Positions 53,301-62,201 of a stretch of 64,000 nucleotides of DNA are shown here, piece by piece (position 1 is the stretch's first letter; every line of letters begins with the position of its first letter). Both the position numbers and the translations under genes were made by a program. This stretch comes from Pedobacter nototheniae. Its GTDB lineage: Bacteria; Bacteroidota; Bacteroidia; Sphingobacteriales; Sphingobacteriaceae. Under the pieces are notes generated by a model. The model was not told the DNA's origin. It worked only from the letters and a program-made list of their open reading frames with translations, and ran no database searches. Location: assembly GCF_004335085.1 (NCBI RefSeq), contig NZ_RQRS01000010.1, forward strand, positions 111,639 through 175,638, in the 5' to 3' direction.

Positions 53301-53911
53301 ATGTTGGTGCCGGGATTTACAGATTAAAAGTAACTGATAAAACAGAATGTGGCGTTGCATTAAGCGAAGAATACACTGTTGCTGATAAACCTTTTAAATT
53401 GGCTACTCCAGTTGCTAATGATATTCGCGTTTGTTATGTATCTGATATTACCATACCAATTATTGCCCCAGAAGAAGGTACGTATCAGTTATTTGAAAGT
53501 CCAACAGATGTTGCCCCACTTTACGAAAGCAATAAAGGTATATTTAACTTTAAAGTAAGCAAAACGGCAGATTATTACATTCGAAGAAAGCTTGGATCAT
53601 GTACAAGCGAATTTAAAAAGATACATATTGAAGTTACCTTTGATAATTTAGAAATTACCAATATCATGACACCAAACGGCGATGGCTTAAATGACTATTG
53701 GATGGTAAGAGGCTTACCTGATTACAAGGGAAACAGCATTAAGGTTTATACACGCGGTGGTCAGCTCATATATGAATCTATAGGCAATTATACCAAACCC
53801 TTTGATGGTCGTTTCAGAGGCGAGGAATTGCCTGCAGGTGTATATTATTATGTAATTGATCTTCGATCGGAATGTAAACCCTTGGGAGGAAGCATTACAC
53901 TTTTACGCTAA
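50375..53911 (+). CDS. Large secreted protein with T9SS type-B (gliding-motility) C-terminal domain
   Basis: From the ATG at 50375 the protein has 1178 residues with a signal peptide (MRISKYLLLFAALLCFNTLLAQ). The first 420 residues look like a right-handed beta-helix with recurring NVIGGN/NVIAAN/NIIANN motifs, as in parallel beta-helix adhesins. After that come several SprB-like repeats (PTTCDNNNGVLDFISIAN, NTTCELINGSILINFSS, DGCTLQRGSIKGVTVVGG). The last 85 residues (ITNIMTPNGDGLNDYWMVRG, IKVYTRGGQLIYES, ELPAGVYYYVID) are a complete type-B sorting domain. It should pass the outer membrane through the type IX system and be surface-bound. An ATG at 50354 is possible but worse. Confidence 0.9.
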   Translation: MRISKYLLLFAALLCFNTLLAQTFTVTSNADSGPGTLRDGLTQAAIANRTTPFTINFQLPGNPSDNANRTIRLRTALPIITSNVIIDGSSQTAWPALGVSGAKVILEPEYPNSTFSGLVIGQYSSTSIQTSGVEIYGLYIRNFASFTNLQNVNTAQGSGIVIDYRASDITIGKPGKGNVIGGNINGILIQNSYYYNNNTAAKIKIQSNLIGVIYDGITANTNVTGLSASLYDCSLDLGGDNAGESNVIAANKINVDIKRYYSSTTRFDINIINNKIGVDYTGIKDFHELPIFLSSSSLELAGIKVDASNSALYIRNNVVGGNRTVGISIANADFILTGNSVGASANGSIPMGNGIGIKIETNGGGTIGGATTAETNIIANNTYGIETVSTRPVKITRNSMFCNSKFGIGKTLSILQPYIQILKKRANYVAGRATPNSEVELFFSQRCGDLCEGKTYIATVQAGSDGRWEYNGAVAGSVVATASLLNATTSPFSTADLLPNEAIVEPVTCNSNGSITIAEPREGFTFDWVKIETDGSRVPKGSTQSISGLDVGTYEVTIDDGCKPFSTVFIIKDQKLTKPTINAPTPICGQTSFSFSAEVLRGKGVISYSWINTATNAVVSATNPANLPEGNYLVRVKDEAGCTLDSDPVDIRRKPKPIITSTTTPISATCGQNNGAVKGLRITDVTGIATYKWVKNDPLTGIPGTATISIDLDLENVESGAYTLYVSDQGQCSPNVSQTFYVGIINNIAISDAGLNTPTTCDNNNGVLDFISIANADTYEWFGPNGASLKKGTYSSGTSLRIANLAPGSYRLQATNSLSSCAPVSKSFVVLATPKTIYTYTATPNNTTCELINGSILINFSSVLPSRFEWRDESGNLVSGSTRTATSIQLKNIPAGNYKMYAYDINGCETIFGPYSINVTPKLSIVARTGTSVDDGCTLQRGSIKGVTVVGGIPPYDFKWLNEAGETVQSTQDLINVGAGIYRLKVTDKTECGVALSEEYTVADKPFKLATPVANDIRVCYVSDITIPIIAPEEGTYQLFESPTDVAPLYESNKGIFNFKVSKTADYYIRRKLGSCTSEFKKIHIEVTFDNLEITNIMTPNGDGLNDYWMVRGLPDYKGNSIKVYTRGGQLIYESIGNYTKPFDGRFRGEELPAGVYYYVIDLRSECKPLGGSITLLR

Positions 53912-54918
53912 AACTGCCTAGATGGACACCTAACTTCGTAACGGTTATTTAGCAAAATACCCAAAACGATTTCATGTGTACCATTATTTACGGAGCGCAG
54001 TTTACTTGTATTAACATCGTAAGAATAACTTAAATTTACTAAGGAAGCCACGTTAAAACCTGCCAAAATTGAGAAGGAATCATTATTTCTAAAACTTCCA
54101 CCAAGCCAAAACTTATCCTGATAAGCTAACTTTAAATTTGCATCAAAGGCAGCAGGAGAATTTGCCCAATAGCTTACTAAGGCAGATGGAATCATCGCAA
54201 TATCTTCATCCAGAAATACTTTATATCCACCAGTTACATAAAATGCAGTACTTTGATAGGCCAAGGTTTTGACCTCGTTATTTACAATTTTATTTCTTGA
54301 TCCCATTAATTGTTTAGCAGAAGCACCTACAAAAAAACGTGGACTATACAACCAAACACCAGCACCTAAATCAGGTCTTATTCTGTTATTGTAGTCCGCC
54401 GAAAATAAAGGATCAGATAATTCATCGGCCTTAATACTCAAAGCATCAACACTTAATGAATTAAAGCCTCCCGAAACACCAAGTGATAAATTAATTTCAT
54501 TTGTTAAACCTAAATGATAAGCATAAGAAAGGTTAACACTGGTTTGCCTTAACAAACCCGCCTTATCAGTCATGGCAATTAATCCAATACCATGATGAGG
54601 TTCTGCCGCCGAATAACTGTTTACATAACTTCTACTCAATGGATTTTCATTTGAACCAGAGAATGAATTGACTGAACTTCTTACAAAATCTTCACCCAAA
54701 GCCGTATGCATCGATATGTATTGCGTAGTTGGCGCACCCTGCAAGCCCGACCATTGTTTCCGATACCCTAATTTTAAATCAATATAATTATCAATGCCAG
54801 ATAATGCAGGGTTTAACAAATAATTATTAAAAATATATTGAGTTGTACGCGGTGTTTCCTGACCATAACAAAACATGTTAAGGCCCAAAAACAAAACAAC
54901 CAAAGAGAAAAATTTCAT
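53908..54918 (-). CDS. PorP/SprF family type IX secretion-associated outer-membrane protein
   Basis: The 336-residue protein has a signal peptide (MKFFSLVVLFLGLNMFCYGQ) and the family opening TTQYIFNNYLLNPALSGIDN, with YRKQWSGLQGAPTTQYIS nearby, and a barrel-like rest (VNLSYAYHLG, LGAGVWLYSP, VSYWANSPAAFDANLKLAYQ). PorP/SprF proteins help type-B cargos reach the surface, usually one per cargo. It converges with such a cargo gene and their stop codons overlap, so cotranscription is excluded but functional pairing is likely. No terminator separates them. Confidence 0.92.
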   Translation of the reverse strand: MKFFSLVVLFLGLNMFCYGQETPRTTQYIFNNYLLNPALSGIDNYIDLKLGYRKQWSGLQGAPTTQYISMHTALGEDFVRSSVNSFSGSNENPLSRSYVNSYSAAEPHHGIGLIAMTDKAGLLRQTSVNLSYAYHLGLTNEINLSLGVSGGFNSLSVDALSIKADELSDPLFSADYNNRIRPDLGAGVWLYSPRFFVGASAKQLMGSRNKIVNNEVKTLAYQSTAFYVTGGYKVFLDEDIAMIPSALVSYWANSPAAFDANLKLAYQDKFWLGGSFRNNDSFSILAGFNVASLVNLSYSYDVNTSKLRSVNNGTHEIVLGILLNNRYEVRCPSRQF

Positions 54919-55173
54919 TATGAGAGCGATATTATTTGATCTAGCTGTTCATCTGAATATATGATCAGTTGACATTAATTCATTGCTAAGATAACAAGTT
55001 GCCGTTAATTTAAAATTTTTATTTTAATCCTCTATTTAACTGAAAACAGATGGCTTACACAAAAAAAGAATATTATTTTAAAAAAAACCTTATTCCAATT
55101 CTAAAAAGCCCGATTATTTTGTAAGTTTAAAGTTTTTTAGAAGCATAACTTCTAAAAATTTTTAAGCCCATTA

Positions 55174-58065
55174 ATGTTACGCGTCGATAGTTCTAAAGCC
55201 TGTAAAGTTGTATACTCCTTGTGTAAACATGAGTATTTAGGCTATTTAATTGAACCTCACGTAGTTCAACTAAATCCACAAGGTGATTTTTCCTTTACTT
55301 ATCAGCGTATATTTACACATACAGCACAAGAGTTTAAGGCATGCTTAACTGAAATCGACCTAAAGTTGATTAAAATTTTAGATGATATTGAGCAAGATTC
55401 GCTGATTAAAAAATATTATAAAAAATTAATCAGGCCTACAGAATTTTTTACTAAGGTTTTTGACACCAAATTTTACGATAACGTAAGACCAAAAATCGAG
55501 AAAAAGTTGGCTGAAGCATTGGAGCTTTTAAAGGTTAAAAACGAATTATATGTAATGGATAAAGATGGCTGGCCAGTTGAACGTAAAATTGAACTTGCCG
55601 CCGAACCTGCATCAATCCTTTTTCATTTTAGAAGAAATGAAACAGAAACCCGTTATTTTCCCACAATAAAATATCAAAATTTACGCATCGAATTTATGTT
55701 CAAAGATGCGCAAATTATCAGCAATAAACCTGCTTGGTTATTGTTAAACGATGTTTTATACTTCTTTGATCAAGATATTGAAGGAAAAAAATTACAACCT
55801 TTTTTAGCCAAGCGTTACATTGCCATTCCAAAAGCAACAGAAGCAACTTATTTTGAAAAATTTGTAGCACCCTTAATTGAAAAGCATCATGTTTATGCAG
55901 AAGGTTTTGAAATTAAAACCGAGCAATTTGAAGCTACTCCTGTTATAAAAGTTTTGTACGTAGATGGTGGTGTGTCTCAATTACAACTATATTTCAAGTA
56001 TGGAGAATATGTTTTCCCTGTAGAAAATGCATATCGTGTTACCGTACGTTTAGAAAAAACCGTTGATAATTATATTTTTCATCGCATTAAAAGATCCGCC
56101 GATTGGGAAAAGAAACAGTTTAGCCTTTTGCTTTCGCTCGGATTGAAAAAAACGAGTGCGCTCTTTAGCAATCTTGAAGTTGCAGCCGAAGAAGAAAATC
56201 CAAGTTATGGAGCAATAAATTGGGTTAATGAACATATTGAAATTTTAGAGGCCGCTGGTTTTGAAATTGAACAAGCCACTGGTCAAAAACGCTTTGTATT
56301 TGGTGCCAATAAAATCGATCTGGAAGTTAAAGAAGGCAACGATTGGTTTGATATTTATGCGACCGTATGGTTTGGAAAGTATCAAATTCCTTTTCTTTCT
56401 TTAAAGCAACATATCTTACATAAAAAACGAGAATTTTTATTGCCTGATGGAGAAGTCGCCATCATCCCCGATAAATGGTTTGCCCAATATGGAAGTTTAT
56501 TTAGTTTAGCCGAAGCGGGAAAAACTTTAAAATTAAAGAAACACCATATTGGACTCATCAATGATTTGGCCGAAGATAGTTTAGCCAATGTTACCCTCGA
56601 AAGAAAATTGCAACGCCTTTCTGATTTCGAAAATATTGAAGATACTTTAATGCCTGTCCACTTTAAAGGTAGTTTACGCGATTACCAAAAAGCAGGCTAT
56701 AATTGGTTTAGTTTTTTACGCGAATATAATTTTGGTGGTTGCCTGGCGGATGATATGGGTTTAGGTAAAACCATTCAAACGCTTGCCATGCTGCAAAAGG
56801 TTAAAGAAGATGATCAGCTGCTCCAAACGCAAACAACTTCCTTAATTATTATGCCAACTTCGTTAATCTATAACTGGTTAACGGAGGCTAAGAAATTTAC
56901 TCCAAAACTTAAAATTTTAGCACATACCGGTACAAATCGCAATAAAGATGTGGCCAATTTTGCCAATTACGATATTGTTATTACCACCTATGGCGTAACC
57001 CGTGTTGATGTTGAAGAATTAAAAAACTTCTATTTCAACTACATTATTCTCGATGAAAGTCAGAATATAAAAAACCCTTCGTCAAAATCTTTCAAAGCCG
57101 TTAGAAGCTTAAAATCCAAGCACAAATTAATTTTAAGTGGTACCCCGGTAGAAAATTCTGTAGGTGATTTATGGTCGCAGCTAACTTTTTTAAACCCTGG
57201 TTTATTGGGTACACAAGCTTTTTTTAATGAAGAATATGTTCAAGCTATTGAAAAAAGAAAAGATGAAGAAAAAGCACGAAAGCTTCAATCCATTATAAAA
57301 CCTTTTGTTTTACGTAGAACGAAAGAACAAGTTGCAGCAGAATTACCACCTAAAACCGAACAGGTTATTTACTGCGATATGAGCGAAGATCAAGCCGCTT
57401 ATTATGAGAAAACCAAATCTGCCTACCGCAATGATCTTTTGCAAAGTATGGACGATGGAACTTTTGCTCAAAAACAAGTACAACTTTTACAAGGTTTAAC
57501 TGCCCTACGCCAGTTAGCCAATCATCCGGTTATGATTGATGGTACCTATATCTCCGACTCGGGCAAGTTTGAAAACGTAATTCATACCCTTGACAATGTG
57601 CTTAAAGGCGGGCATAAAGTATTGGTATTTTCGCAATTCGTAAAACATCTCGACATCTTTAAAAAGCATTTTGAAGCAGAAAACATTCCATTTGCTTATT
57701 TAGATGGTGCAACAAGAAATCGAGGCGAAATAGTTTCAGAATTTCAACAGAACAACGAGCTTAAGGTTTTCCTTATTTCAATAAAAGCTGGAGGTGTGGG
57801 CTTAAACTTAACGCAGGCAGATTATGTTTTCATTCTCGATCCATGGTGGAACCCGGCAGTAGAGCAACAAGCAATTGATCGTACGCATCGTATTGGACAA
57901 GATAAAAAGGTATTTATCTATAAATTTATTGCAAAAGATACCGTTGAAGAAAAGATATTAGCTTTACAAAATCGTAAAAAAACATTAGCTAGTTCACTAA
58001 TTACAACAGAAGAAAGTTTCTTTAAATCTTTGAGTAAAGAAGATATTCGTGATATCCTGAATTAA
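55174..58065 (+). CDS. SNF2-family DEAD/DEAH ATPase (helicase-like)
   Basis: The 963-residue protein has an N-terminal half of about 500 residues unlike any domain I can name and a C-terminal SNF2 motor. Motor motifs in order: ADDMGLGKTIQTLAML (I), IVITTYGVTRV (Ib region), LDESQNIKNPSSKSFKA (II, DESQ), LILSGTPVENSVGDLWSQL (III), KVFLISIKAGGVGLNLTQAD (V) and WWNPAVEQQAIDRTHRIGQ (VI). These ATPases move along double-stranded DNA and remodel nucleoprotein. Bacteroidota carry such stand-alone genes chromosomally, and no phage-defence partner genes are adjacent. Confidence 0.93.
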   Translation: MLRVDSSKACKVVYSLCKHEYLGYLIEPHVVQLNPQGDFSFTYQRIFTHTAQEFKACLTEIDLKLIKILDDIEQDSLIKKYYKKLIRPTEFFTKVFDTKFYDNVRPKIEKKLAEALELLKVKNELYVMDKDGWPVERKIELAAEPASILFHFRRNETETRYFPTIKYQNLRIEFMFKDAQIISNKPAWLLLNDVLYFFDQDIEGKKLQPFLAKRYIAIPKATEATYFEKFVAPLIEKHHVYAEGFEIKTEQFEATPVIKVLYVDGGVSQLQLYFKYGEYVFPVENAYRVTVRLEKTVDNYIFHRIKRSADWEKKQFSLLLSLGLKKTSALFSNLEVAAEEENPSYGAINWVNEHIEILEAAGFEIEQATGQKRFVFGANKIDLEVKEGNDWFDIYATVWFGKYQIPFLSLKQHILHKKREFLLPDGEVAIIPDKWFAQYGSLFSLAEAGKTLKLKKHHIGLINDLAEDSLANVTLERKLQRLSDFENIEDTLMPVHFKGSLRDYQKAGYNWFSFLREYNFGGCLADDMGLGKTIQTLAMLQKVKEDDQLLQTQTTSLIIMPTSLIYNWLTEAKKFTPKLKILAHTGTNRNKDVANFANYDIVITTYGVTRVDVEELKNFYFNYIILDESQNIKNPSSKSFKAVRSLKSKHKLILSGTPVENSVGDLWSQLTFLNPGLLGTQAFFNEEYVQAIEKRKDEEKARKLQSIIKPFVLRRTKEQVAAELPPKTEQVIYCDMSEDQAAYYEKTKSAYRNDLLQSMDDGTFAQKQVQLLQGLTALRQLANHPVMIDGTYISDSGKFENVIHTLDNVLKGGHKVLVFSQFVKHLDIFKKHFEAENIPFAYLDGATRNRGEIVSEFQQNNELKVFLISIKAGGVGLNLTQADYVFILDPWWNPAVEQQAIDRTHRIGQDKKVFIYKFIAKDTVEEKILALQNRKKTLASSLITTEESFFKSLSKEDIRDILN

Positions 58066-58101
58066 TCCGTTCAAGTTATTAGCTTAATTAACAAACATTT
58101 A

Positions 58102-58122
58102 AAACTCAATTGCCTTGAGTTT
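58102..58122 (+). terminator. Short hairpin after the SNF2 gene
   Basis: AAACTCAA pairs with TTGAGTTT across a 5-base loop. The following sequence (GTTATAGTTT) is only moderately T-rich, so it is a weak terminator candidate. Confidence 0.45.
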
Positions 58123-58150
58123 GTTATAGTTTAAATAAAAATCTACAACT

Positions 58151-58462
58151 ATGACAAATCAAGAAATAAACACCGCAATTTCTAATGTTAAAGAAGCATG
58201 GAAAAATCCCGATTTTTTTAACAATGTATCTAAATCTGAGAGGATTTTATCATCAGCCACAGGTGGATATTTTCTTTTTAAAGGCATAACATCTGTATTT
58301 TCTCACCCAATAATTGGCCTAGCAAGCGTTGCAATAGGCACAGGGCTATTATACAGAGCTATAACTGGCTATTGCCCAATTAAAGATATGACTGAGAAGG
58401 AGGAAATTTTTGCAGATGAAGTTTTGGTAACCGAAACTTATGTGGTAAACGATTTGGCGTAA
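58151..58462 (+). CDS. DUF2892-type small membrane protein
   Basis: The 103-residue protein has the pattern of the DUF2892/YgaP C-terminal membrane family: NVSKSERILSSATGGYFLFK then SVFSHPIIGLASVAIGTGLL and YRAITGYCPIKDM, where the Arg near the first helix and the GYCP motif are typical. It has two predicted membrane helices and no rhodanese domain. Function unknown. It is not tightly linked to either neighbour. Confidence 0.75.
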   Translation: MTNQEINTAISNVKEAWKNPDFFNNVSKSERILSSATGGYFLFKGITSVFSHPIIGLASVAIGTGLLYRAITGYCPIKDMTEKEEIFADEVLVTETYVVNDLA

Positions 58463-58528
58463 TAAATTGAATACGAAATTTCCATTTCTTAATAAACTGA
58501 TTAACTTTAAAAAAGTTAATCCACAATT

Positions 58529-59311
58529 ATGAGCAAGTACGCATTATTATTTATCCCAACTTTATTTGCTATGCAAGCCTTAGCGCAGGATAAAAAAGTT
58601 GATCCGGCAACTGAAGCAGCTAAAACTGAAATTTGGGAACCCGTTCCAAAAATTGTAACCCCTGGAAATACACCTCAGGATGCACCTTCTGATGCTATTA
58701 TTTTATTTAATGGTAGAAACTTAGATGCATGGCACTCTGTAAAGGATCCTTCAAAACCTGCAGCCTGGACAATTGATGATGGTTTTTTTACTGTAAAAAA
58801 AGGTACAGGAAATATTGAAACCAACAAAAAGTTTACGGATTACCAACTGCACTTAGAATGGAAAATTCCAACAAATATTACAGGTACAAGTCAGGCAAGA
58901 GGAAATAGTGGTGTCTTTTTAGCCTCAACAGGTCCTGGTGATGATGGTTATGAAATCCAGATTATGGACTCTTACAACAATAAAACTTATGTTAACGGCC
59001 AAACGGGAAGTGTTTACAAACAAAGTATTCCATTAGCTAATGCAAATAAAAAACCAGGAGAATGGCAGTATTACGACATTATCTGGAAAGCGCCACGTTT
59101 TAATGAAGATGGTAGTTTAAAATCTCCCGCTTACGTAACCGTGTTTTTAAATGGTGTGCTATTGCAAAATAATTATGAGTTAAAAGGAGAAACCAGATGG
59201 ATTGGAGCACCAGAATATAAAAAGCATGGAGCAGCCTCAATTAAACTGCAAGATCATGGAGATCCAAGTCCGGCGATTAGCTTTAAAAATATCTGGATTA
59301 GAGAATTATAG
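58529..59311 (+). CDS. DUF1080 (3-keto-disaccharide hydrolase family) exported protein
   Basis: The 260-residue protein has a signal peptide (MSKYALLFIPTLFAMQALAQ) and one DUF1080 concanavalin-like domain: IILFNGRNLDAWHSVKDPSK, FTVKKGTGNIETNKKFTDYQ, LHLEWKIP, and the glycine-rich ARGNSGVFL. Some DUF1080 proteins cleave 3-keto-glycosides made by FAD oxidoreductases; many are unassigned. It is a lone gene with a terminator following, so a partner oxidoreductase is not indicated. Confidence 0.88.
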   Translation: MSKYALLFIPTLFAMQALAQDKKVDPATEAAKTEIWEPVPKIVTPGNTPQDAPSDAIILFNGRNLDAWHSVKDPSKPAAWTIDDGFFTVKKGTGNIETNKKFTDYQLHLEWKIPTNITGTSQARGNSGVFLASTGPGDDGYEIQIMDSYNNKTYVNGQTGSVYKQSIPLANANKKPGEWQYYDIIWKAPRFNEDGSLKSPAYVTVFLNGVLLQNNYELKGETRWIGAPEYKKHGAASIKLQDHGDPSPAISFKNIWIREL

Positions 59312-59333
59312 CAACAAAACAAATAACATTGAC

Positions 59334-59370
59334 AAACCCATAATGAGCAAATCGTTATGGGTTTTGTTTT
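59334..59370 (+). terminator. Terminator of the DUF1080 gene
   Basis: AAACCCATAA at 59334-59343 pairs with TTATGGGTTT at 59355-59364, followed by GTTTT. Confidence 0.85.
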
Positions 59371-59420
59371 ATACAGAAATTAATAGATATTGTATTCTAT
59401 TAAATAATTAATTTAAATAT

Positions 59421-60011
59421 ATGAATAAGGCCAGGTTAGAAGCATTTAGTGATGGAGTTATCGCTATCATCATTACCATAATGGTTTTGGAAATTAAAGT
59501 GCCTGAAGGTGTGGATTTAGCCACCTTAAAGCCGCTTATACCTAAATTTATTAGTTATGTGTTAAGCTTTATTTATGTTGGTATCTATTGGAATAATCAC
59601 CATCATTTACTTCATGCTGTAAAAAGAATTAATGGTAAAATTTTATGGGCTAACCTATTTTTTCTCTTCTGGTTATCGTTATTTCCAGTTGCAGCAGGTT
59701 GGATGGGCGAAAATCACTTTGCACTTTGGCCAGTAATTGTATATGGAATTGTGTTATTTCTGGCTGCAATTGGTTACACCATTCTTGTTATCGTCATCAA
59801 AGGAAATGGAGAAAATTCACTTATTGTAGAAGCAATCGGCAATGATAGTAAAGGAAAGCTTTCGCTGTTATTTTATGTTGCAGGCATCGGTCTTAGTTTT
59901 ATAAACCCATGGCTCGGATTATTTATGTATTTCATCGTTGCCTGCATTTGGTTTATTCCCGATAAAAGAATCGAACATTTATTTGAGCAGGAAAGATTAA
60001 ACGAAAAATAA
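59421..60011 (+). CDS. TMEM175-like channel protein (DUF1211)
   Basis: The 196-residue protein starts MNKARLEAFSDGVIAIIITI, with the FSDG motif that marks this family, followed by six membrane helices and WNNHHHLLHAVKRINGKILW between the second and third. Bacterial TMEM175 proteins form tetrameric potassium-permeable channels. There is one repeat, as usual in bacteria. It converges with the aat gene. Confidence 0.9.
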   Translation: MNKARLEAFSDGVIAIIITIMVLEIKVPEGVDLATLKPLIPKFISYVLSFIYVGIYWNNHHHLLHAVKRINGKILWANLFFLFWLSLFPVAAGWMGENHFALWPVIVYGIVLFLAAIGYTILVIVIKGNGENSLIVEAIGNDSKGKLSLLFYVAGIGLSFINPWLGLFMYFIVACIWFIPDKRIEHLFEQERLNEK

Positions 60012-60037
60012 AAAAAATCCTTAAAACATCGTTCTAG

Positions 60038-60667
60038 CTAAGGTTTTAATAAATCCATATAGCGCTCTCTGCTAATCATTTCAGCGCCCATACTCATTAA
60101 ATGATCGTTAGGTAATTGGCAATCTATTAAATCGATATTCAGTTCACTCAAATAAATAAGTGCTCTTTTAGAAGCATTGCTTACCAAGCTGAACATACTT
60201 TCACCACAAAAAACCCGGTTAACTTTTATACCATATAAACCTCCAACCAACTTCTCATTTTCCCAAACCTCAATACTGTGTGCATATCCATTTTGATGAA
60301 GATTAATGTAGGCATTTTGCATTTCGTTGGTAATCCACGTACCCGCTTGATCTTTTCGTACAGTATTCGCACAGTTTTTTATAACCGCGTCAAAAGCCGT
60401 ATTTACAGTAACTTTAAACTGCTCATCTCTTAAAGTTTTGCGCATACTCTTACTAATCTTAATACTTTCGGGATAAATTACACAACGTTCGTGTGGAGAA
60501 TACCACAAAATTGGTTCTCCTTCACTAAACCATGGGAATATTCCATTTGAGTACGCAATAAGTAATCTATCCAAACTTAAATCACCTCCAACAGCCAACA
60601 AACCGTCCTCTTCAGCAAGCGCAGGATCAGGAAAACCAAGGTTATTATCAAGTAGTTGAAAAAACAT
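60038..60667 (-). CDS. aat: Leucyl/phenylalanyl-tRNA--protein transferase
   Basis: From the ATG at 60665-60667 the protein has 209 residues beginning MFFQLLDNNLGFPDPALAEE. Family motifs include GLLAVGGDLSLDRLLIAYSNGIFPWFSEGEPILWYSP and GGLYGIKVNRVFCGESMFS. The enzyme adds Leu or Phe to proteins with N-terminal Lys or Arg, creating degrons for ClpS/ClpAP. An upstream ATG at 60691 would add eight residues without family support. No clp gene is adjacent. Confidence 0.95.
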   Translation of the reverse strand: MFFQLLDNNLGFPDPALAEEDGLLAVGGDLSLDRLLIAYSNGIFPWFSEGEPILWYSPHERCVIYPESIKISKSMRKTLRDEQFKVTVNTAFDAVIKNCANTVRKDQAGTWITNEMQNAYINLHQNGYAHSIEVWENEKLVGGLYGIKVNRVFCGESMFSLVSNASKRALIYLSELNIDLIDCQLPNDHLMSMGAEMISRERYMDLLKP

Positions 60668-60740
60668 ACGCGAAAATAACAAACAAAACAAAGATTAAAC
60701 CCTAACGTTTAATTATTGTCATACAGTAAAATGTCCCAAC

Positions 60741-62168
60741 ATGAACTCGAAAGATAATTTCCTTAAAGTAAAACATCTTTACAACCGCGCTGGTTTCGGC
60801 ATATCATATCCTGATTTGCATAAATTGAGCAAAAAGAACCTAAATAAAGTTGTGGATAGTCTCCTCAAAGAACCAAAACAAAATATTGATATTACCTTAA
60901 TTGATACGATCGAATCAAAAAAGCAACTTCTGGAGCAAGCAGGGCTTTATGCTAAAAAGGATCTTACAGATGATGAAAAGAAGATGAGGCAGGAAATTGT
61001 TAGATTACAAAATGAAAAAAGCAGAGACCTAAATATTGCCTGGATTAATCTGATGATTAATACATCAAATCCTCTATACGAAAAAATGACGCTTTTTTGG
61101 CATGGGCATTTTGCCTGCCGAAGCAATAATCCATTTTTTGCCCAGCAACTTAATAATATTCAAAGAGAAAATTGCTTAGGCAGCTTTAAAACGCTTCTAG
61201 TTGAGGTTTCCAAATCACCTGCAATGCTGCAATACCTCAACAATCAGCAAAACAGAAAAGGAAAGCCAAATGAAAATTTCGCTCGAGAACTGATGGAGCT
61301 TTTCACTTTAGGCCGTGGAAATTATACCGAACAGGATATTAAAGAATCCGCACGATCTTTTACAGGCTGGATGTACGATAAGGATGGGACTTTTATTTTC
61401 AGACCAAATTTACATGATGCCAATACCAAAACATTTTTTGGAAAAATCGGCAATTTTCAAGGTGAAAATATTATAGATCTTATTTTAGAAAAACCTGAAA
61501 CGGCAACATTCATTTCCAGAAAAGTTTATAAGTTTTTTGTTAACGATAATCCAAATGAGGATCATGTGAAAGAATTAGCCAGTCATTTCTATAGTTCAAA
61601 CTATAATATTGCCGAGTTAATGAAGAAAATGTTTACCTCAGAATGGTTCTATAACCCTGAAAATGTAGGCACAAAGATTAAATCACCAGCAGAATTTCTA
61701 ATTGGCTTAAGTCGTGAGTTTTATGTAACCTATAATAAACCGCAAGTTTTAATACAGTTACAGAGCAGTCTAGGCCAATATTTATTTAACCCACCAAATG
61801 TAGCTGGCTGGCCTGGTGGACAAAGCTGGATAGATAGTTCATCATTAATGCTTCGCATGCGGATTCCATCTCTTGTTTTAAATGATGGTGAAATTGATTT
61901 TAGTGGCAAAGCTGATCCTGAAGATGAAGCTATTATTGCACTAAACAGAAGTTCTAAACAAAATGTTGTTAAATCTTATGTAAATGCAAAAGCAGATTGG
62001 CCTAAATTTTTAGATACATTTCCAAACGGCTTTAAACCATTAGAATTAGCCGAATTTCTTTTACAACCTAAGTTAAATGACAAAATTACTGCGATGGTAT
62101 CTGATAATAAGGGATTGAGAAGCACCACAATCGAAGTTACCAGTATGCCAGAATACCAACTTTGCTAA
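60741..62168 (+). CDS. DUF1800 family protein
   Basis: The 475-residue protein has the family's features: KVKHLYNRAGFGISYPDLHK at the start, MTLFWHGHFACRSN near 115-128, NENFARELMELFTLGRGNYT near 177-196 and the end region FNPPNVAGWPGGQSWIDSS. No signal peptide is visible here. DUF1800 proteins nearly always pair with a DUF1501 gene, which follows after 33 bp. The function of the pair is not established. Confidence 0.9.
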   Translation: MNSKDNFLKVKHLYNRAGFGISYPDLHKLSKKNLNKVVDSLLKEPKQNIDITLIDTIESKKQLLEQAGLYAKKDLTDDEKKMRQEIVRLQNEKSRDLNIAWINLMINTSNPLYEKMTLFWHGHFACRSNNPFFAQQLNNIQRENCLGSFKTLLVEVSKSPAMLQYLNNQQNRKGKPNENFARELMELFTLGRGNYTEQDIKESARSFTGWMYDKDGTFIFRPNLHDANTKTFFGKIGNFQGENIIDLILEKPETATFISRKVYKFFVNDNPNEDHVKELASHFYSSNYNIAELMKKMFTSEWFYNPENVGTKIKSPAEFLIGLSREFYVTYNKPQVLIQLQSSLGQYLFNPPNVAGWPGGQSWIDSSSLMLRMRIPSLVLNDGEIDFSGKADPEDEAIIALNRSSKQNVVKSYVNAKADWPKFLDTFPNGFKPLELAEFLLQPKLNDKITAMVSDNKGLRSTTIEVTSMPEYQLC

Positions 62169-62201
62169 TAGCAGCATTTAACACTACTAATTATTAAAAA
62201 G

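Noticed and set aside
55174..58065. SNF2 ATPase considered as part of a phage-defence island
   Set aside because: Neighbouring genes are ordinary envelope and housekeeping genes, with no nuclease or methylase partner and no signs of transfer.
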